From NCBI GenBank assembly GCA_002430545.1, contig DJCM01000004.1, positions 62,001 to 126,000 of the forward strand: DNA of 64,000 nt, read 5' to 3'. The DNA is from Flavobacteriaceae bacterium UBA5950. Lineage in GTDB: Bacteria > Bacteroidota > Bacteroidia > Flavobacteriales > Flavobacteriaceae. Below are positions 37,232-44,625 of the stretch, one piece after another. How positions within the stretch are numbered: position 1 is the first letter of the stretch; every line of letters begins with the position of its first letter. The position numbers and the translations under genes were made by a program. The notes under the pieces were generated by a model that did no database searches, had not been told where the DNA came from, and was given only the letters and a program-made list of their open reading frames with translations.

Positions 37232-37884
37232 TTTGAAATGATTTCTGGAAGATGTTTGTTGAGCCAAGTTGCTTTTTGCAAAATCAAGGCATGTGTTCCA
37301 CCTGGCACTGATATATAATTTTTGATCGTAAACACTGGGATCAAAGCATCGATAGAACCATGAATATGCACCACGTCTGGGTCAGCTTCTTCTCTATCCC
37401 ATTGAAAAAAATGATGCAAAGCCCAGTCAAGATATTTTTTATCTCGAACAGAAAGGTAATACTTATGAAGCTTCATTCTCTTTTTCATGGATGGTCCAAA
37501 AACAAAACTGATAAAATCCTCTGTTTTATCAATCCATTGTGTAGGGAAATATTTATACGCCTTCGACTTACGACCAAGAGTGATGTGAATTGGTAATTCC
37601 TTGTATGATTTTACACTAGAAATGATAATGACTTTTTTGGCAGAAATAAGTTTGCTCATTTCCTGAACGATAATTCCCCCAAACGAAACGCCAATCAAAA
37701 CTGGCTGTTCATGTGTTATCTTTTCACATAGCCGACTGACGTATGCTTGAAGGCTCTCATCTTTTTTGGGATCAATCCAATCCAACAGATGAATTTTGTA
37801 CTGTTTGGGCAAACGTATGTATTCAAAAATTTTCGAATTTGCTGCCATTCCAGGCATACAATACACATGGATTTCATTGTTCAT
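37228..37884 (-). CDS. Alpha/beta hydrolase
   Basis: A 218-residue cytoplasmic hydrolase of the alpha/beta fold. The nucleophile elbow is GVSFGG near residue 85 (Ser in GxSxG). An acid candidate is in HIHGSIDALIPV near 173, and the histidine is in PGGTHALIL near 197. The N-terminal VYCMPGMAANSKIF replaces the usual HG oxyanion stretch with MPG. Substrate unknown; esterase, thioesterase and lyase roles are all possible. It is coupled to the transglycosylase gene by an ATGA overlap, so a shared envelope role is conceivable. A -7 box TAATTTTG ends seven bases before the ATG. Confidence 0.78.
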   Translation of the reverse strand: MNNEIHVYCMPGMAANSKIFEYIRLPKQYKIHLLDWIDPKKDESLQAYVSRLCEKITHEQPVLIGVSFGGIIVQEMSKLISAKKVIIISSVKSYKELPIHITLGRKSKAYKYFPTQWIDKTEDFISFVFGPSMKKRMKLHKYYLSVRDKKYLDWALHHFFQWDREEADPDVVHIHGSIDALIPVFTIKNYISVPGGTHALILQKATWLNKHLPEIISK

Positions 37885-37891
37885 AACCCTA

Positions 37892-37899
37892 CAAAATTA
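37892..37899 (-). promoter_or_regulatory. -7 promoter box of the hydrolase-transglycosylase pair
   Basis: Minus strand TAATTTTG, a perfect TAnnTTTG, seven bases from the hydrolase ATG at 37884. No good -33. Confidence 0.4.
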
Positions 37900-37918
37900 C
37901 AGTCTTTTTTATTTTGCT

Positions 37919-37926
37919 TAAATTTG
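37919..37926 (+). promoter_or_regulatory. -7 promoter box of the GNAT-like gene
   Basis: TAAATTTG, a perfect TAnnTTTG, 16 bases before the ATG at 37943; it is back to back with the minus-strand box 20 bases away. Confidence 0.45.
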
Positions 37927-37942
37927 CAGAAAGTTTGATGTT

Positions 37943-38227
37943 ATGGAAATCACAGATAATTCCTTTTTGCGCCAATTTGAAACCGAAACAAATGACGGTT
38001 TGGCCAAAATCGAGTATGCGCAGCAAGAGAGAAAAATTTTTCTGACAAAATTGATATTACCTAAAAATATCGATGACACTACTTTTAAAGAGGAATTCAT
38101 TAAAGAAGTGCTTTCCATCATCGAAGATCGCAACGTGAGTGTGATGCCAACAAGCCCTGAAATCGTAAGTTTTATTAGAAAAAACAAGAGGTATCGCAGT
38201 ATGCTTCCTGTTGGTGTACGTATCTAA
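37943..38227 (+). CDS. Small GNAT-like N-acetyltransferase-related protein
   Basis: A 94-residue protein with the pattern of the short YJDJ-type GNAT proteins found in flavobacteria: FETETNDGLAKIEYAQQERKIFLTKLILP at residues 12-40 (two strands), a helix ending VLSIIEDRNVSVMPTSPEIVSFIRKN, and the closing LLPVGVRI-like MLPVGVRI. These small domains keep the acetyl-CoA binding turn of GNAT enzymes, but activity is rarely known. It has its own promoter and converges on mtaB with two bases between the stops. Confidence 0.7.
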   Translation: MEITDNSFLRQFETETNDGLAKIEYAQQERKIFLTKLILPKNIDDTTFKEEFIKEVLSIIEDRNVSVMPTSPEIVSFIRKNKRYRSMLPVGVRI

Positions 38228-38229
38228 AC

Positions 38230-39546
38230 CTATTCCGTTTTTGCAAGTCTAACCATCCCCTTCTGGTCAATTTCTGAAAGGGTTGCTTTCAGTGTTTGAT
38301 TTTGAAGAGCAGGATCCCATGGCGTTCTGACTTTTACATAGTTTTCAGTAAATCCTTGGATATAGCCTTCTTTATTTTCAGCTTCAAATAAAATGGTTTT
38401 TGTTTTCTGAAGTTGACTTTCATAAAAAGCATGACGCTTTTTTGCAGACAATCCTCGCAACATCTTCGATCGTTTTTGTCTCACTGCTTTTGGTACTTGA
38501 TTTTGCATAGATCCTGCTGGGGTATTGGGTCGCTCGGAGTATGAAAACACGTGGAGATAGGAGACTGGCAGATCAACTAAGAAAGAATAGGTATCTAAAA
38601 AGTGTTGATCTGATTCGCCAGGAAAGCCAACAATCACATCCACTCCAATACAGGTATCTGGCATCAAACGCTTGATTTGATTTACTCGATCAATATACAA
38701 TTCGCGTTGATAACGACGACGCATTTGACCCAGAATCTCATTGTTTCCACTCTGAAGCGGCATATGAAAATGAGGAACAAATCGTTTGGATGCAGCAACA
38801 AAATTGATCAACTCCTCTGAAAGTAAGTTGGGCTCAATCGAAGAGATTCGAAAACGTTCGATGCCCTCAAGCTCGTCTAGTGCTTGTACAAGTTCGAGAA
38901 AAGTATGCTCATGTTTTTTATTGCCAAACTCACCTTTCCCATAGTCGCCAATATTGACCCCAGTCAATACAATTTCTTTGATGTTTTGAAGCACAATTTC
39001 TTTGGCCTGACTGACGATGTTCTCCAGCGTATCACTTCTTGAAATTCCACGTGCTAGTGGGATGGTGCAATAGGTGCATTTATAATCACAACCATCCTGT
39101 ACCTTTAAAAACGCCCGTGTGCGCTCTCCAATCGCATAACTCCCAACATAGGTGTCTGTTTGCTCTATAGAACAAGCATGAACTTGCGTTTGCTCTGGTC
39201 TAGACAAATCAGTTAGATAGGATATGATGTCAAATTTTTCTTTCGCACCTAAAACCAAATCAACACTGTCCTCTTTGGCCAATTCTTCGGGTTGAAGTTG
39301 GGCATAACAACCAACTGCAATCAAGTATGCGTTGGGGTTGCGTTGGCGCGTTTGGCATGCCAATGACTTAAATTTTTTGTCTGCATTGTCAGTTACTGAG
39401 CAAGTGTTGATGACATAAACATCAGCTTTCATCTCAAAAGGAACCCTCTCATAACCCGCTGCAACAAACTTGCGTGCCAAAGTAGAGGTCTCTGAAAAAT
39501 TGAGTTTACAACCCAAGGTTTGAAAAGCAACAGTCGCAGATGTCAA
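38230..39546 (-). CDS. mtaB: tRNA (N6-threonylcarbamoyladenosine37-C2)-methylthiotransferase MtaB
   Basis: MtaB is a radical-SAM enzyme that methylthiolates t6A37 of ANN-decoding tRNAs. The 438-residue protein has an N-terminal UPF0004 domain with cluster cysteines in TLGCKLNFSE (near residue 13), NTCSVTDNA (near 48) and VGCYAQL (near 78). The radical-SAM site CDYKCTYC lies near residues 153-160, and a C-terminal TRAM-like region follows. The GCKLN start and tail favour MtaB over MiaB. No ATG fits; TTG at 39546 gives MTSATVAFQTLGCK, in line with the family. A -7 box TATATTTG lies 32 bases upstream, in a 45-base divergent gap. Confidence 0.93.
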   Translation of the reverse strand: MTSATVAFQTLGCKLNFSETSTLARKFVAAGYERVPFEMKADVYVINTCSVTDNADKKFKSLACQTRQRNPNAYLIAVGCYAQLQPEELAKEDSVDLVLGAKEKFDIISYLTDLSRPEQTQVHACSIEQTDTYVGSYAIGERTRAFLKVQDGCDYKCTYCTIPLARGISRSDTLENIVSQAKEIVLQNIKEIVLTGVNIGDYGKGEFGNKKHEHTFLELVQALDELEGIERFRISSIEPNLLSEELINFVAASKRFVPHFHMPLQSGNNEILGQMRRRYQRELYIDRVNQIKRLMPDTCIGVDVIVGFPGESDQHFLDTYSFLVDLPVSYLHVFSYSERPNTPAGSMQNQVPKAVRQKRSKMLRGLSAKKRHAFYESQLQKTKTILFEAENKEGYIQGFTENYVKVRTPWDPALQNQTLKATLSEIDQKGMVRLAKTE

Positions 39547-39578
39547 AACTTTATTAGAATTGGTTTAATTTTATGGTG

Positions 39579-39586
39579 CAAATATA
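39579..39586 (-). promoter_or_regulatory. mtaB -7 promoter box
   Basis: Minus strand TATATTTG, a perfect TAnnTTTG, located between the two divergent TTG starts and just upstream of the start of the binding-protein gene. Confidence 0.45.
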
Positions 39587-39591
39587 AAGCC

Positions 39592-41214
39592 TTGAAAAGG
39601 AACAAAAAATACAGTTTGATTTGGGTTGGATTCGTTTCAATATTCCTTGTTTGTCTATTTGGGTGTTCTTCAAATAATAATTTCGATTCCCAGCATGTTT
39701 TTCGACTCAATATTCATGAAAACATCAATACCCTAGATCCTGCCTATGCACGTGATTTGCGAAGTATTTGGGCGATGAATCAAATTTTTAATGGCCTTAT
39801 ACGACTTGACGATGAATTCAACATACAACCTGATATTGCAACCCATTGGGAGATTTCTGAAGATGCAAAAACCTATCTCTTTTATTTGCGTGATGATGTC
39901 TATTTTCATACGTCTGAAATCTTTGGAGATGAAAAAACGAGGGTCGTCACTGCCAGTGATTTTGTATACAGTTTTGACAGGATTAAAGACAAAAAAATTG
40001 CATCCCCAGGGCTATGGACACTGGAAAGTGTAAAGCATTACGAAGCTGTTGATGACAATACACTTAAAATTGAACTCACACATCCTTTTAGTCCTTTTCT
40101 AGGAATTTTGAGTATGAAGTACCTAAGTGTACTGCCAAAAGAACTTGATGACCTGCCAAACAACAACATCAGTACCAAACCCATAGGCACAGGGCCATTT
40201 TATGTGAAAGCTTGGATGCAAAACCTCAAAATGGTGTTGCGAAAAAATCAATTGTATTTCGAAACCAATGAAAAGGGAGAACAGTTGCCATATCTCGAAT
40301 CAGTGGCCATCACTTTTGTGCCTGATAAACAAAGTGAGTTTTTGTTGTTTCTGCAAGGGAAATTAGACATGATCAATTCGCTGGACGCATCCTATAAAGA
40401 TGAGTTGCTGGATAAAAATGGACAATTGCAAACGAAGTACATAAACAGCGTCAAACTCCTTCGTTCTCCTTATCTAAATACAGAATACATCGGCATTTAC
40501 TTGGACAATAATAAAACTGAAATTCAATCCATTGCCTTGCGAAAAGCACTCAATTATGGTCTTGATCGAAAGGAGATGATTCGGTTTTTAAAAAATAATA
40601 TCGGAAGTCCTGCAACCAAAGGTTTTATTCCTGATGGACTCAATACCAGTCTAGCTTTTCAAGGGTATTCATATGACATGAAAAAGGCAAAAGAATTCGT
40701 TGAGCAGTTTCGTGTTGATACTGGGATTCAGAATCCGACCCTATCTCTAGCAACAGAAAACAATTATGTTGATTTGTGTACCTATCTCCAAAATGCCTAC
40801 AATCAAATTGGGATAACGATCAACATAGAAGTAATGCCTTCAGCAGCATTGCGCGAGGCCAAGTCAAATGGAAAATTAGAATTGTTTCGTGCCAGTTGGG
40901 TAGCAGACTACCCTGATCCTGAAAATTATCTACTGCCTTATTTTTCAGAAAATTTTTCTCCAAATGGTCCCAATTACACGCACTTCAAAAGCAAAACATT
41001 TGACGAGGGCTATAAAGAAATTGCTGCAACCTTGGATGCCGATCGACGGAATAAATTGATCACAAGTTTAGATCAACAACTCGTTGATACAGCACCTTTT
41101 ATTCTGTTGTATTATGATGAAGTTCTTCGCTTCACACACCCCAATGTGGAGGGAATGATCCCCAATCCAGTGAATATGCTTGATTTGAGGAGGGTAAGAA
41201 AAGTAAAACCCTAA
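39592..41214 (+). CDS. Peptide/oligopeptide ABC transporter substrate-binding lipoprotein
   Basis: A 540-residue extracytoplasmic binding protein of the OppA/DppA family (SBP type 5). The TTG at 39592 gives MKRNKKYSLIWVGFVSIFLVCLFGC, a textbook lipoprotein signal with lipobox LFGC; upstream in-frame codons to 39520 lie inside the divergent mtaB promoter and are rejected. Family blocks include NINTLDPAYARDLRSIWAMNQIFNGL near residue 42, YLFYLRDDVYFH near 93 and ALRKALNYGLDRKEMI near 315. No permease or ATPase genes are adjacent, so partners must be elsewhere. Such orphan receptors can also sense peptides; the role is inference. Confidence 0.88.
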   Translation: MKRNKKYSLIWVGFVSIFLVCLFGCSSNNNFDSQHVFRLNIHENINTLDPAYARDLRSIWAMNQIFNGLIRLDDEFNIQPDIATHWEISEDAKTYLFYLRDDVYFHTSEIFGDEKTRVVTASDFVYSFDRIKDKKIASPGLWTLESVKHYEAVDDNTLKIELTHPFSPFLGILSMKYLSVLPKELDDLPNNNISTKPIGTGPFYVKAWMQNLKMVLRKNQLYFETNEKGEQLPYLESVAITFVPDKQSEFLLFLQGKLDMINSLDASYKDELLDKNGQLQTKYINSVKLLRSPYLNTEYIGIYLDNNKTEIQSIALRKALNYGLDRKEMIRFLKNNIGSPATKGFIPDGLNTSLAFQGYSYDMKKAKEFVEQFRVDTGIQNPTLSLATENNYVDLCTYLQNAYNQIGITINIEVMPSAALREAKSNGKLELFRASWVADYPDPENYLLPYFSENFSPNGPNYTHFKSKTFDEGYKEIAATLDADRRNKLITSLDQQLVDTAPFILLYYDEVLRFTHPNVEGMIPNPVNMLDLRRVRKVKP

Positions 41215-41335
41215 GACTTAGACTTTCTCTTTCGTCTTTTTTTTATTTTTTCTCCAACAGTGGTGTGAGGATTTTTTTAGCAAATTCCTTGGAAACGAAA
41301 CGACCTGTGATTGCTGATCTGTAATTTTTGGCCAT
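41211..41335 (-). CDS. Very short RSA-TGRFV motif protein, apparent -1 frameshift at an A7 run
   Basis: From ATG at 41335 the frame encodes MAKNYRSAITGRFVSKEFAK, then reaches a run of seven A (T on the plus strand, 41272-41278). In the zero frame it continues ILTPLLEKK and stops at 41243 (30 residues). If one A is read twice, the frame continues as K-NPHTTVGEKIKKRRKRKSKS and stops at 41211 (41 residues). The shifted version restores the pattern RSA-x-TGRFV...A..xP-x-TTV-x-E. I recall this from a scattered family of tiny uncharacterised proteins, some auto-annotated as multidrug transporter. Either slippage makes the full product, or a base was lost by mutation or in assembly. The tail is very basic, which suits nucleic-acid binding. 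The shifted end overlaps the binding-protein gene's stop. Confidence 0.6.
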
Positions 41336-41533
41336 GATTAATAGATTTGGTAGTACATAATTTTAAAATTTCCTTGACTTTTTTGCATATAGTCGCTGCG
41401 GAATAAACCTCCTGACTACAGCCCAATAAAAACAGAAAATCATTTTTCGGTTAAGTCAAGGGCTTTTTAAATGTAGAAAAAAATCGAATAAGTCAATACT
41501 TTCCTCTCACGAAATGCAGAGAATGAGCTTGAA
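41336..41533. other. Non-coding remainder of the 41.2-41.5 kb gap
   Basis: Between the tiny gene and the GlmU-like gene stop there are about 200 AT-rich bases. They hold a nine-base inverted repeat, CCTTGACTT at 41372-41380 and AAGTCAAGG at 41453-41461, 72 bases apart. The second arm is followed by GCTTTTTAAA, which gives a terminator-like look on the plus strand. No open frame, promoter octamer or tRNA-like fold could be supported. Confidence 0.35.
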
Positions 41534-42700
41534 TTAATTTCTGAGATTTGCAGTACTTTGAAATACTGTCTGCAGATACTCGCTTTCCTTTGAAGTAAGT
41601 TCAACACCCCGTCGCTTTTTCATAGCTTTTGCAGTTTCAATGACTTTATCGAGTCTGTTTTCGGTAAAGCCTTGTGCGCCTCCTCTCGAAAAACTAGGGA
41701 TAAACTGGCGTGGGAAACCATGTCCAAATAAGTTACAACCAACCCCAATAACAGTAGCCGTATTAAAACTGGTTTGTATAGCACACTGGGAGTAATCCCC
41801 CATCATGAGCCCACAAAACTGCAGGTCAGTCTTGACAAAATTGCCACTTGTATAATCCCAAACACGCACAAGTCCATAGTCATTTTTAAGGTTTGAAGCA
41901 TCTGTCCCAGCACCAATATTACACCACTCGCCAATCACAGCATTACCCAAAAAGCCATCATGACCTTTGTTACAATTGCCAAAGAAAACAACATTATTGA
42001 CTTCCCCTCCGACTTTTGCCTTTGGCCCAATGGAGCAATTGGAATAAACCTTGGTGCCCATTTTGATAACACTGTTTTTTCCAACATATAAAGGTCCTCT
42101 CAACATAGAACCCTCCATGATTGTTGCACCCTCATCGATATAAATCGGGCCATCGGTTGTATTTAAACTCACCCCTTCCATGTTCACATTGGAGCCGATC
42201 GTTATTGCGCCATCGCCAATTTGTACGTTGTTGTCTGCTATCGTTGCAGAGACTTTATCTTTTGAGAGTAATGAAATATCAAATCGCAATGCATGCTCAT
42301 TCATCAAGAAAAGATCCCAGTTGTGCTTGATGCGAATAAACTTTGATTTTTGAACCGAAATGCTTTCGTAGGAATCTATAATTGAATCCTTTGAAGCAAT
42401 ACCCCCATGATAGGCAAGAACCTCACCCTCACAGACGAGTTTTTGATTGGGCGCTAAAGATTGAACAGCATCGACAAATTCTGAGGTTGGAATCAGAGAC
42501 GCAAGTATGCAGATGTCAGGTGTTATATCATTTGGTTCAGTGAGATAATCATCTGTTTCGACAGTCACAGTCTTTGCAAACAATTTGAGCCATCGCTCTC
42601 GAAAAGTCATTCCACCCATAAACAAGTCAGCAACAGGGCGCAAATAGACAAAAGGAAGCAAGTGTTCTCTGTCTAATCCATCAAACAATCGGATATTCAT
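41534..42700 (-). CDS. GlmU-like putative sugar nucleotidyltransferase
   Basis: A 388-residue protein of the Bacteroidetes GlmU-like family. The C-terminal half (about 170-350) is a left-handed beta helix of hexapeptide repeats (GDGAITIGSNVNMEGV, IMEGSMLRGPLYVGKNSVIKMGT, IGEWCNIGAGTDASNLKNDYG), as in acyl- and nucleotidyl-transferases acting on sugar phosphates. The N-terminal half should be the nucleotidyltransferase, but it starts MNIRLFDGLDREHLLPFVYLRP and lacks the usual G-x-G-T-R-M loop, so its activity is uncertain. A role in UDP-GlcNAc or another envelope sugar is inferred from the fold. It sits downstream of rpmE2, separated by that gene's terminator. Confidence 0.82.
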   Translation of the reverse strand: MNIRLFDGLDREHLLPFVYLRPVADLFMGGMTFRERWLKLFAKTVTVETDDYLTEPNDITPDICILASLIPTSEFVDAVQSLAPNQKLVCEGEVLAYHGGIASKDSIIDSYESISVQKSKFIRIKHNWDLFLMNEHALRFDISLLSKDKVSATIADNNVQIGDGAITIGSNVNMEGVSLNTTDGPIYIDEGATIMEGSMLRGPLYVGKNSVIKMGTKVYSNCSIGPKAKVGGEVNNVVFFGNCNKGHDGFLGNAVIGEWCNIGAGTDASNLKNDYGLVRVWDYTSGNFVKTDLQFCGLMMGDYSQCAIQTSFNTATVIGVGCNLFGHGFPRQFIPSFSRGGAQGFTENRLDKVIETAKAMKKRRGVELTSKESEYLQTVFQSTANLRN

Positions 42701-42723
42701 GTGATGTTGTAAAGTCTAAAAAT

Positions 42724-42748
42724 AAAAAAAACCTCTCAAAGAGAGGTG
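42724..42748 (-). terminator. rpmE2 terminator
   Basis: ACCTCTC (42731-42737) and GAGAGGT (42741-42747) with an AAA loop; on the minus strand it is followed by eight T residues. It lies right after the rpmE2 stop codon. Confidence 0.88.
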
Positions 42749-42764
42749 TAGGGGAGATGAAAGT

Positions 42765-43016
42765 CTATTTTTTAAACTTTGCATATTTGTTTTTGAACTT
42801 ATCAATACGACCAGCAGTATCAACCAATTTGGCTTTTCCAGTGTAGTAAGGATGAGAAGTTCTTGAAATCTCAAGTTTGATCAATGGGTACTCAACACCA
42901 TCAACATCAATTGTTTCTTTAGAACTTGCAGTTGACTTTGTAATAAAGACGTCTTCATTGGACATATCTTTGAAAGCTACCAATCTGTAATTTTCGGGAT
43001 GAATACCTGATTTCAT
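42765..43016 (-). CDS. rpmE2: 50S ribosomal protein L31, type B
   Basis: L31 bridges the 50S central protuberance and the 30S head. The 83-residue protein starts [20 protein letters not shown] and has [28 protein letters not shown] near residue 50. It lacks the zinc-binding cysteines of the type A form, which defines it as type B (cysteine-less, zinc-independent); this is the normal form in Bacteroidetes. It is a single gene with its own promoter (TAAATTTG at 43042-43049 on the minus strand) and terminator. Confidence 0.97.
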   Translation of the reverse strand: MKSGIHPENYRLVAFKDMSNEDVFITKSTASSKETIDVDGVEYPLIKLEISRTSHPYYTGKAKLVDTAGRIDKFKNKYAKFKK

Positions 43017-43041
43017 GGCTTTATAAAAATTAAAATGTGCA

Positions 43042-43049
43042 CAAATTTA
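43042..43049 (-). promoter_or_regulatory. rpmE2 -7 promoter box
   Basis: Minus strand TAAATTTG, a perfect TAnnTTTG, 25 bases before the rpmE2 ATG. No clear -33. Confidence 0.45.
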
Positions 43050-43089
43050 ATAGTTTTTCCTAATTTTACCATACAATAAAACAATAATC

Positions 43090-43602
43090 ATGCAAACAAA
43101 CACCCCTACTATTCGAACTTATGCCTATAAGTATGGCATAATCATCTCAATTATAACCATTTCTTTCAGCTTGATGTTACACTTTATGGACCTCACATAT
43201 TCAGGTTCAAACGTACCTCAAATTGTAAATTTAGTTGTATCTGCAGGGTGTATCATCATTGCCATTGTTAGTTTTCGATCTGCAAATAGCAATAAATTAA
43301 ACGTTAGGCAGGCAGTGAAACTCGGCATAGCAACAGCAGTGATCTCAGGAATTATAGCTGTATTTTACACGCTTTTATTTGCGAATGTCATTGAGCCAGA
43401 TTTTGTTGAAAGGCTCGGAAACGAGGTTACAGCAAAGCAAATGGCAGAAAGGTTTCCCCAGATGACCTCCGATCAGATTCAACAACAAGTAGATATGCAA
43501 GCGAAATTCTTTTGGGTTACTTATCCATTTCTTTTGATTTTTTCTTGTATTTATGGGTTAGTTGTTGGTTGGGTCACAGGACTCTTTACTAGAAGAAGCT
43601 AA
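43090..43602 (+). CDS. DUF4199 family membrane protein
   Basis: A 170-residue inner-membrane protein with four hydrophobic segments (about residues 14-34, 41-60, 75-97 and 144-165) and a polar loop at about 100-140 (EPDFVERLGNEVTAKQMAERFPQMTSDQIQQQV). This layout and the RSANSNKLNVRQAVKLGIATAVISGII block match the DUF4199 family of Bacteroidetes. Function unknown; in flavobacteria it commonly precedes a family 2 glycosyltransferase, as it does here, so the two probably act together in envelope or lipid-linked sugar metabolism (inference). A TAATTTTA, one mismatch to the -7 box, lies about 25 bases upstream of its ATG. Confidence 0.82.
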   Translation: MQTNTPTIRTYAYKYGIIISIITISFSLMLHFMDLTYSGSNVPQIVNLVVSAGCIIIAIVSFRSANSNKLNVRQAVKLGIATAVISGIIAVFYTLLFANVIEPDFVERLGNEVTAKQMAERFPQMTSDQIQQQVDMQAKFFWVTYPFLLIFSCIYGLVVGWVTGLFTRRS

Positions 43603-43615
43603 AGCAAAATCGGGA

Positions 43616-44575
43616 GTGAATAAACAAAATCATGTTGATGTTTCTGTTGTTATTCCTTATCTAGATGAATCGGAATCGCTCCCAGAGCTCTACAAGCAAA
43701 TCACTCAATCGCTATCATCTACAAACTGGTCTTATGAACTCATTTTCGTCGATGATGGGAGTCAGGACAGTAGTTGGGATATCATCAATTCTTTTCGCAA
43801 GACAGATGATCGTGTGAGTGGCATAAAATTCACTCGAAACTTTGGAAAGTCTCAAGCTCTCCATGCGGGCTTTGAACGCTCGCAAGGAGAGGTTGTCTTT
43901 ACAATGGATGCTGATTTACAAGATAATCCTAAAGAGTTAGAAGCACTTTACAATAAGCTGAAAAGTGAGAATCTAGACCTGGTTTCTGGTTGGAAAAAGG
44001 TGCGACATGATCCTCTTTTTACAAAGACGATTCCTTCAAGGTTCTACAATTGGACTGCACGCCTTTTCTCAGGAATCCCTTTACATGATTTTAACTGTGG
44101 CCTGAAGGCATACAGAAAAGAAGTTGTAAAATCGATTCAAGTCCTTGGTGAAATGCATCGATACATCCCACTGTTGGCCAAGCATGCTGGATATAGTGCC
44201 ATTGGGGAACAGGTTGTTGAACACAGTGCACGAAAATATGGGAAAACCAAGTTTGGTCCCAAACGATTTGTCAATGGGTTTTTGGATCTGATCACACTTC
44301 TTTTTTTACAGCGATTTGGCAAACGACCCATGCATTTTTTTGGGTTGGTTGGAACATTGATGCTCGTCACTGGTTTTGGCTTTGCTTTGTACCTAGGGAT
44401 CGATAAACTCTATCTAGAAACAGAAGGCCGACTGATTACCGAAAGACCTGAGTTTTACATTGCCTTAACGACCATGATCTTAGGAAGTCAGTTTTTTCTT
44501 GCTGGGTTTTTAGCAGAGTTGTTTCTAAGAAGTCGAAACAAAATTCCGAATTATAGGATTTACGAAACAATTTAG
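43616..44575 (+). CDS. Family 2 glycosyltransferase, membrane-bound
   Basis: A 319-residue GT2 enzyme of the dolichol-phosphate-mannose-synthase/GtrB type, which transfers a sugar from a nucleotide to polyprenyl phosphate. The catalytic domain has VSVVIPYLDESESLPELY at the start, IFVDDGSQDSSW near residue 42, DADLQDNPKEL near 99 and FNCGLKAYRKEV near 158. Two C-terminal transmembrane segments (about 240-262 and 280-305) anchor it. Start choice: GTG at 43616 lies 13 bases after the DUF4199 stop and matches the family N-terminus; the frame stays open upstream to 43562 inside that gene, which I reject. It is probably co-transcribed with the DUF4199 gene. Confidence 0.88.
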   Translation: MNKQNHVDVSVVIPYLDESESLPELYKQITQSLSSTNWSYELIFVDDGSQDSSWDIINSFRKTDDRVSGIKFTRNFGKSQALHAGFERSQGEVVFTMDADLQDNPKELEALYNKLKSENLDLVSGWKKVRHDPLFTKTIPSRFYNWTARLFSGIPLHDFNCGLKAYRKEVVKSIQVLGEMHRYIPLLAKHAGYSAIGEQVVEHSARKYGKTKFGPKRFVNGFLDLITLLFLQRFGKRPMHFFGLVGTLMLVTGFGFALYLGIDKLYLETEGRLITERPEFYIALTTMILGSQFFLAGFLAELFLRSRNKIPNYRIYETI

Positions 44576-44598
44576 GGGTTAAAAATCAAATGATTACC

Positions 44599-44606
44599 TA
44601 AATTTG
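44599..44606 (+). promoter_or_regulatory. -7 promoter box of the phosphosugar mutase operon
   Basis: TAAATTTG, a perfect TAnnTTTG, 19 bases before the ATG at 44626. No clear -33. Confidence 0.45.
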
Positions 44607-44625
44607 TTGCTTGTAATTAAATCGA

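Noticed and set aside
41372..41461. Nine-base inverted repeat as a small RNA or attachment site
   Set aside because: Arms are too far apart (72 bases) and there is no promoter box or repeat copy to support either idea.
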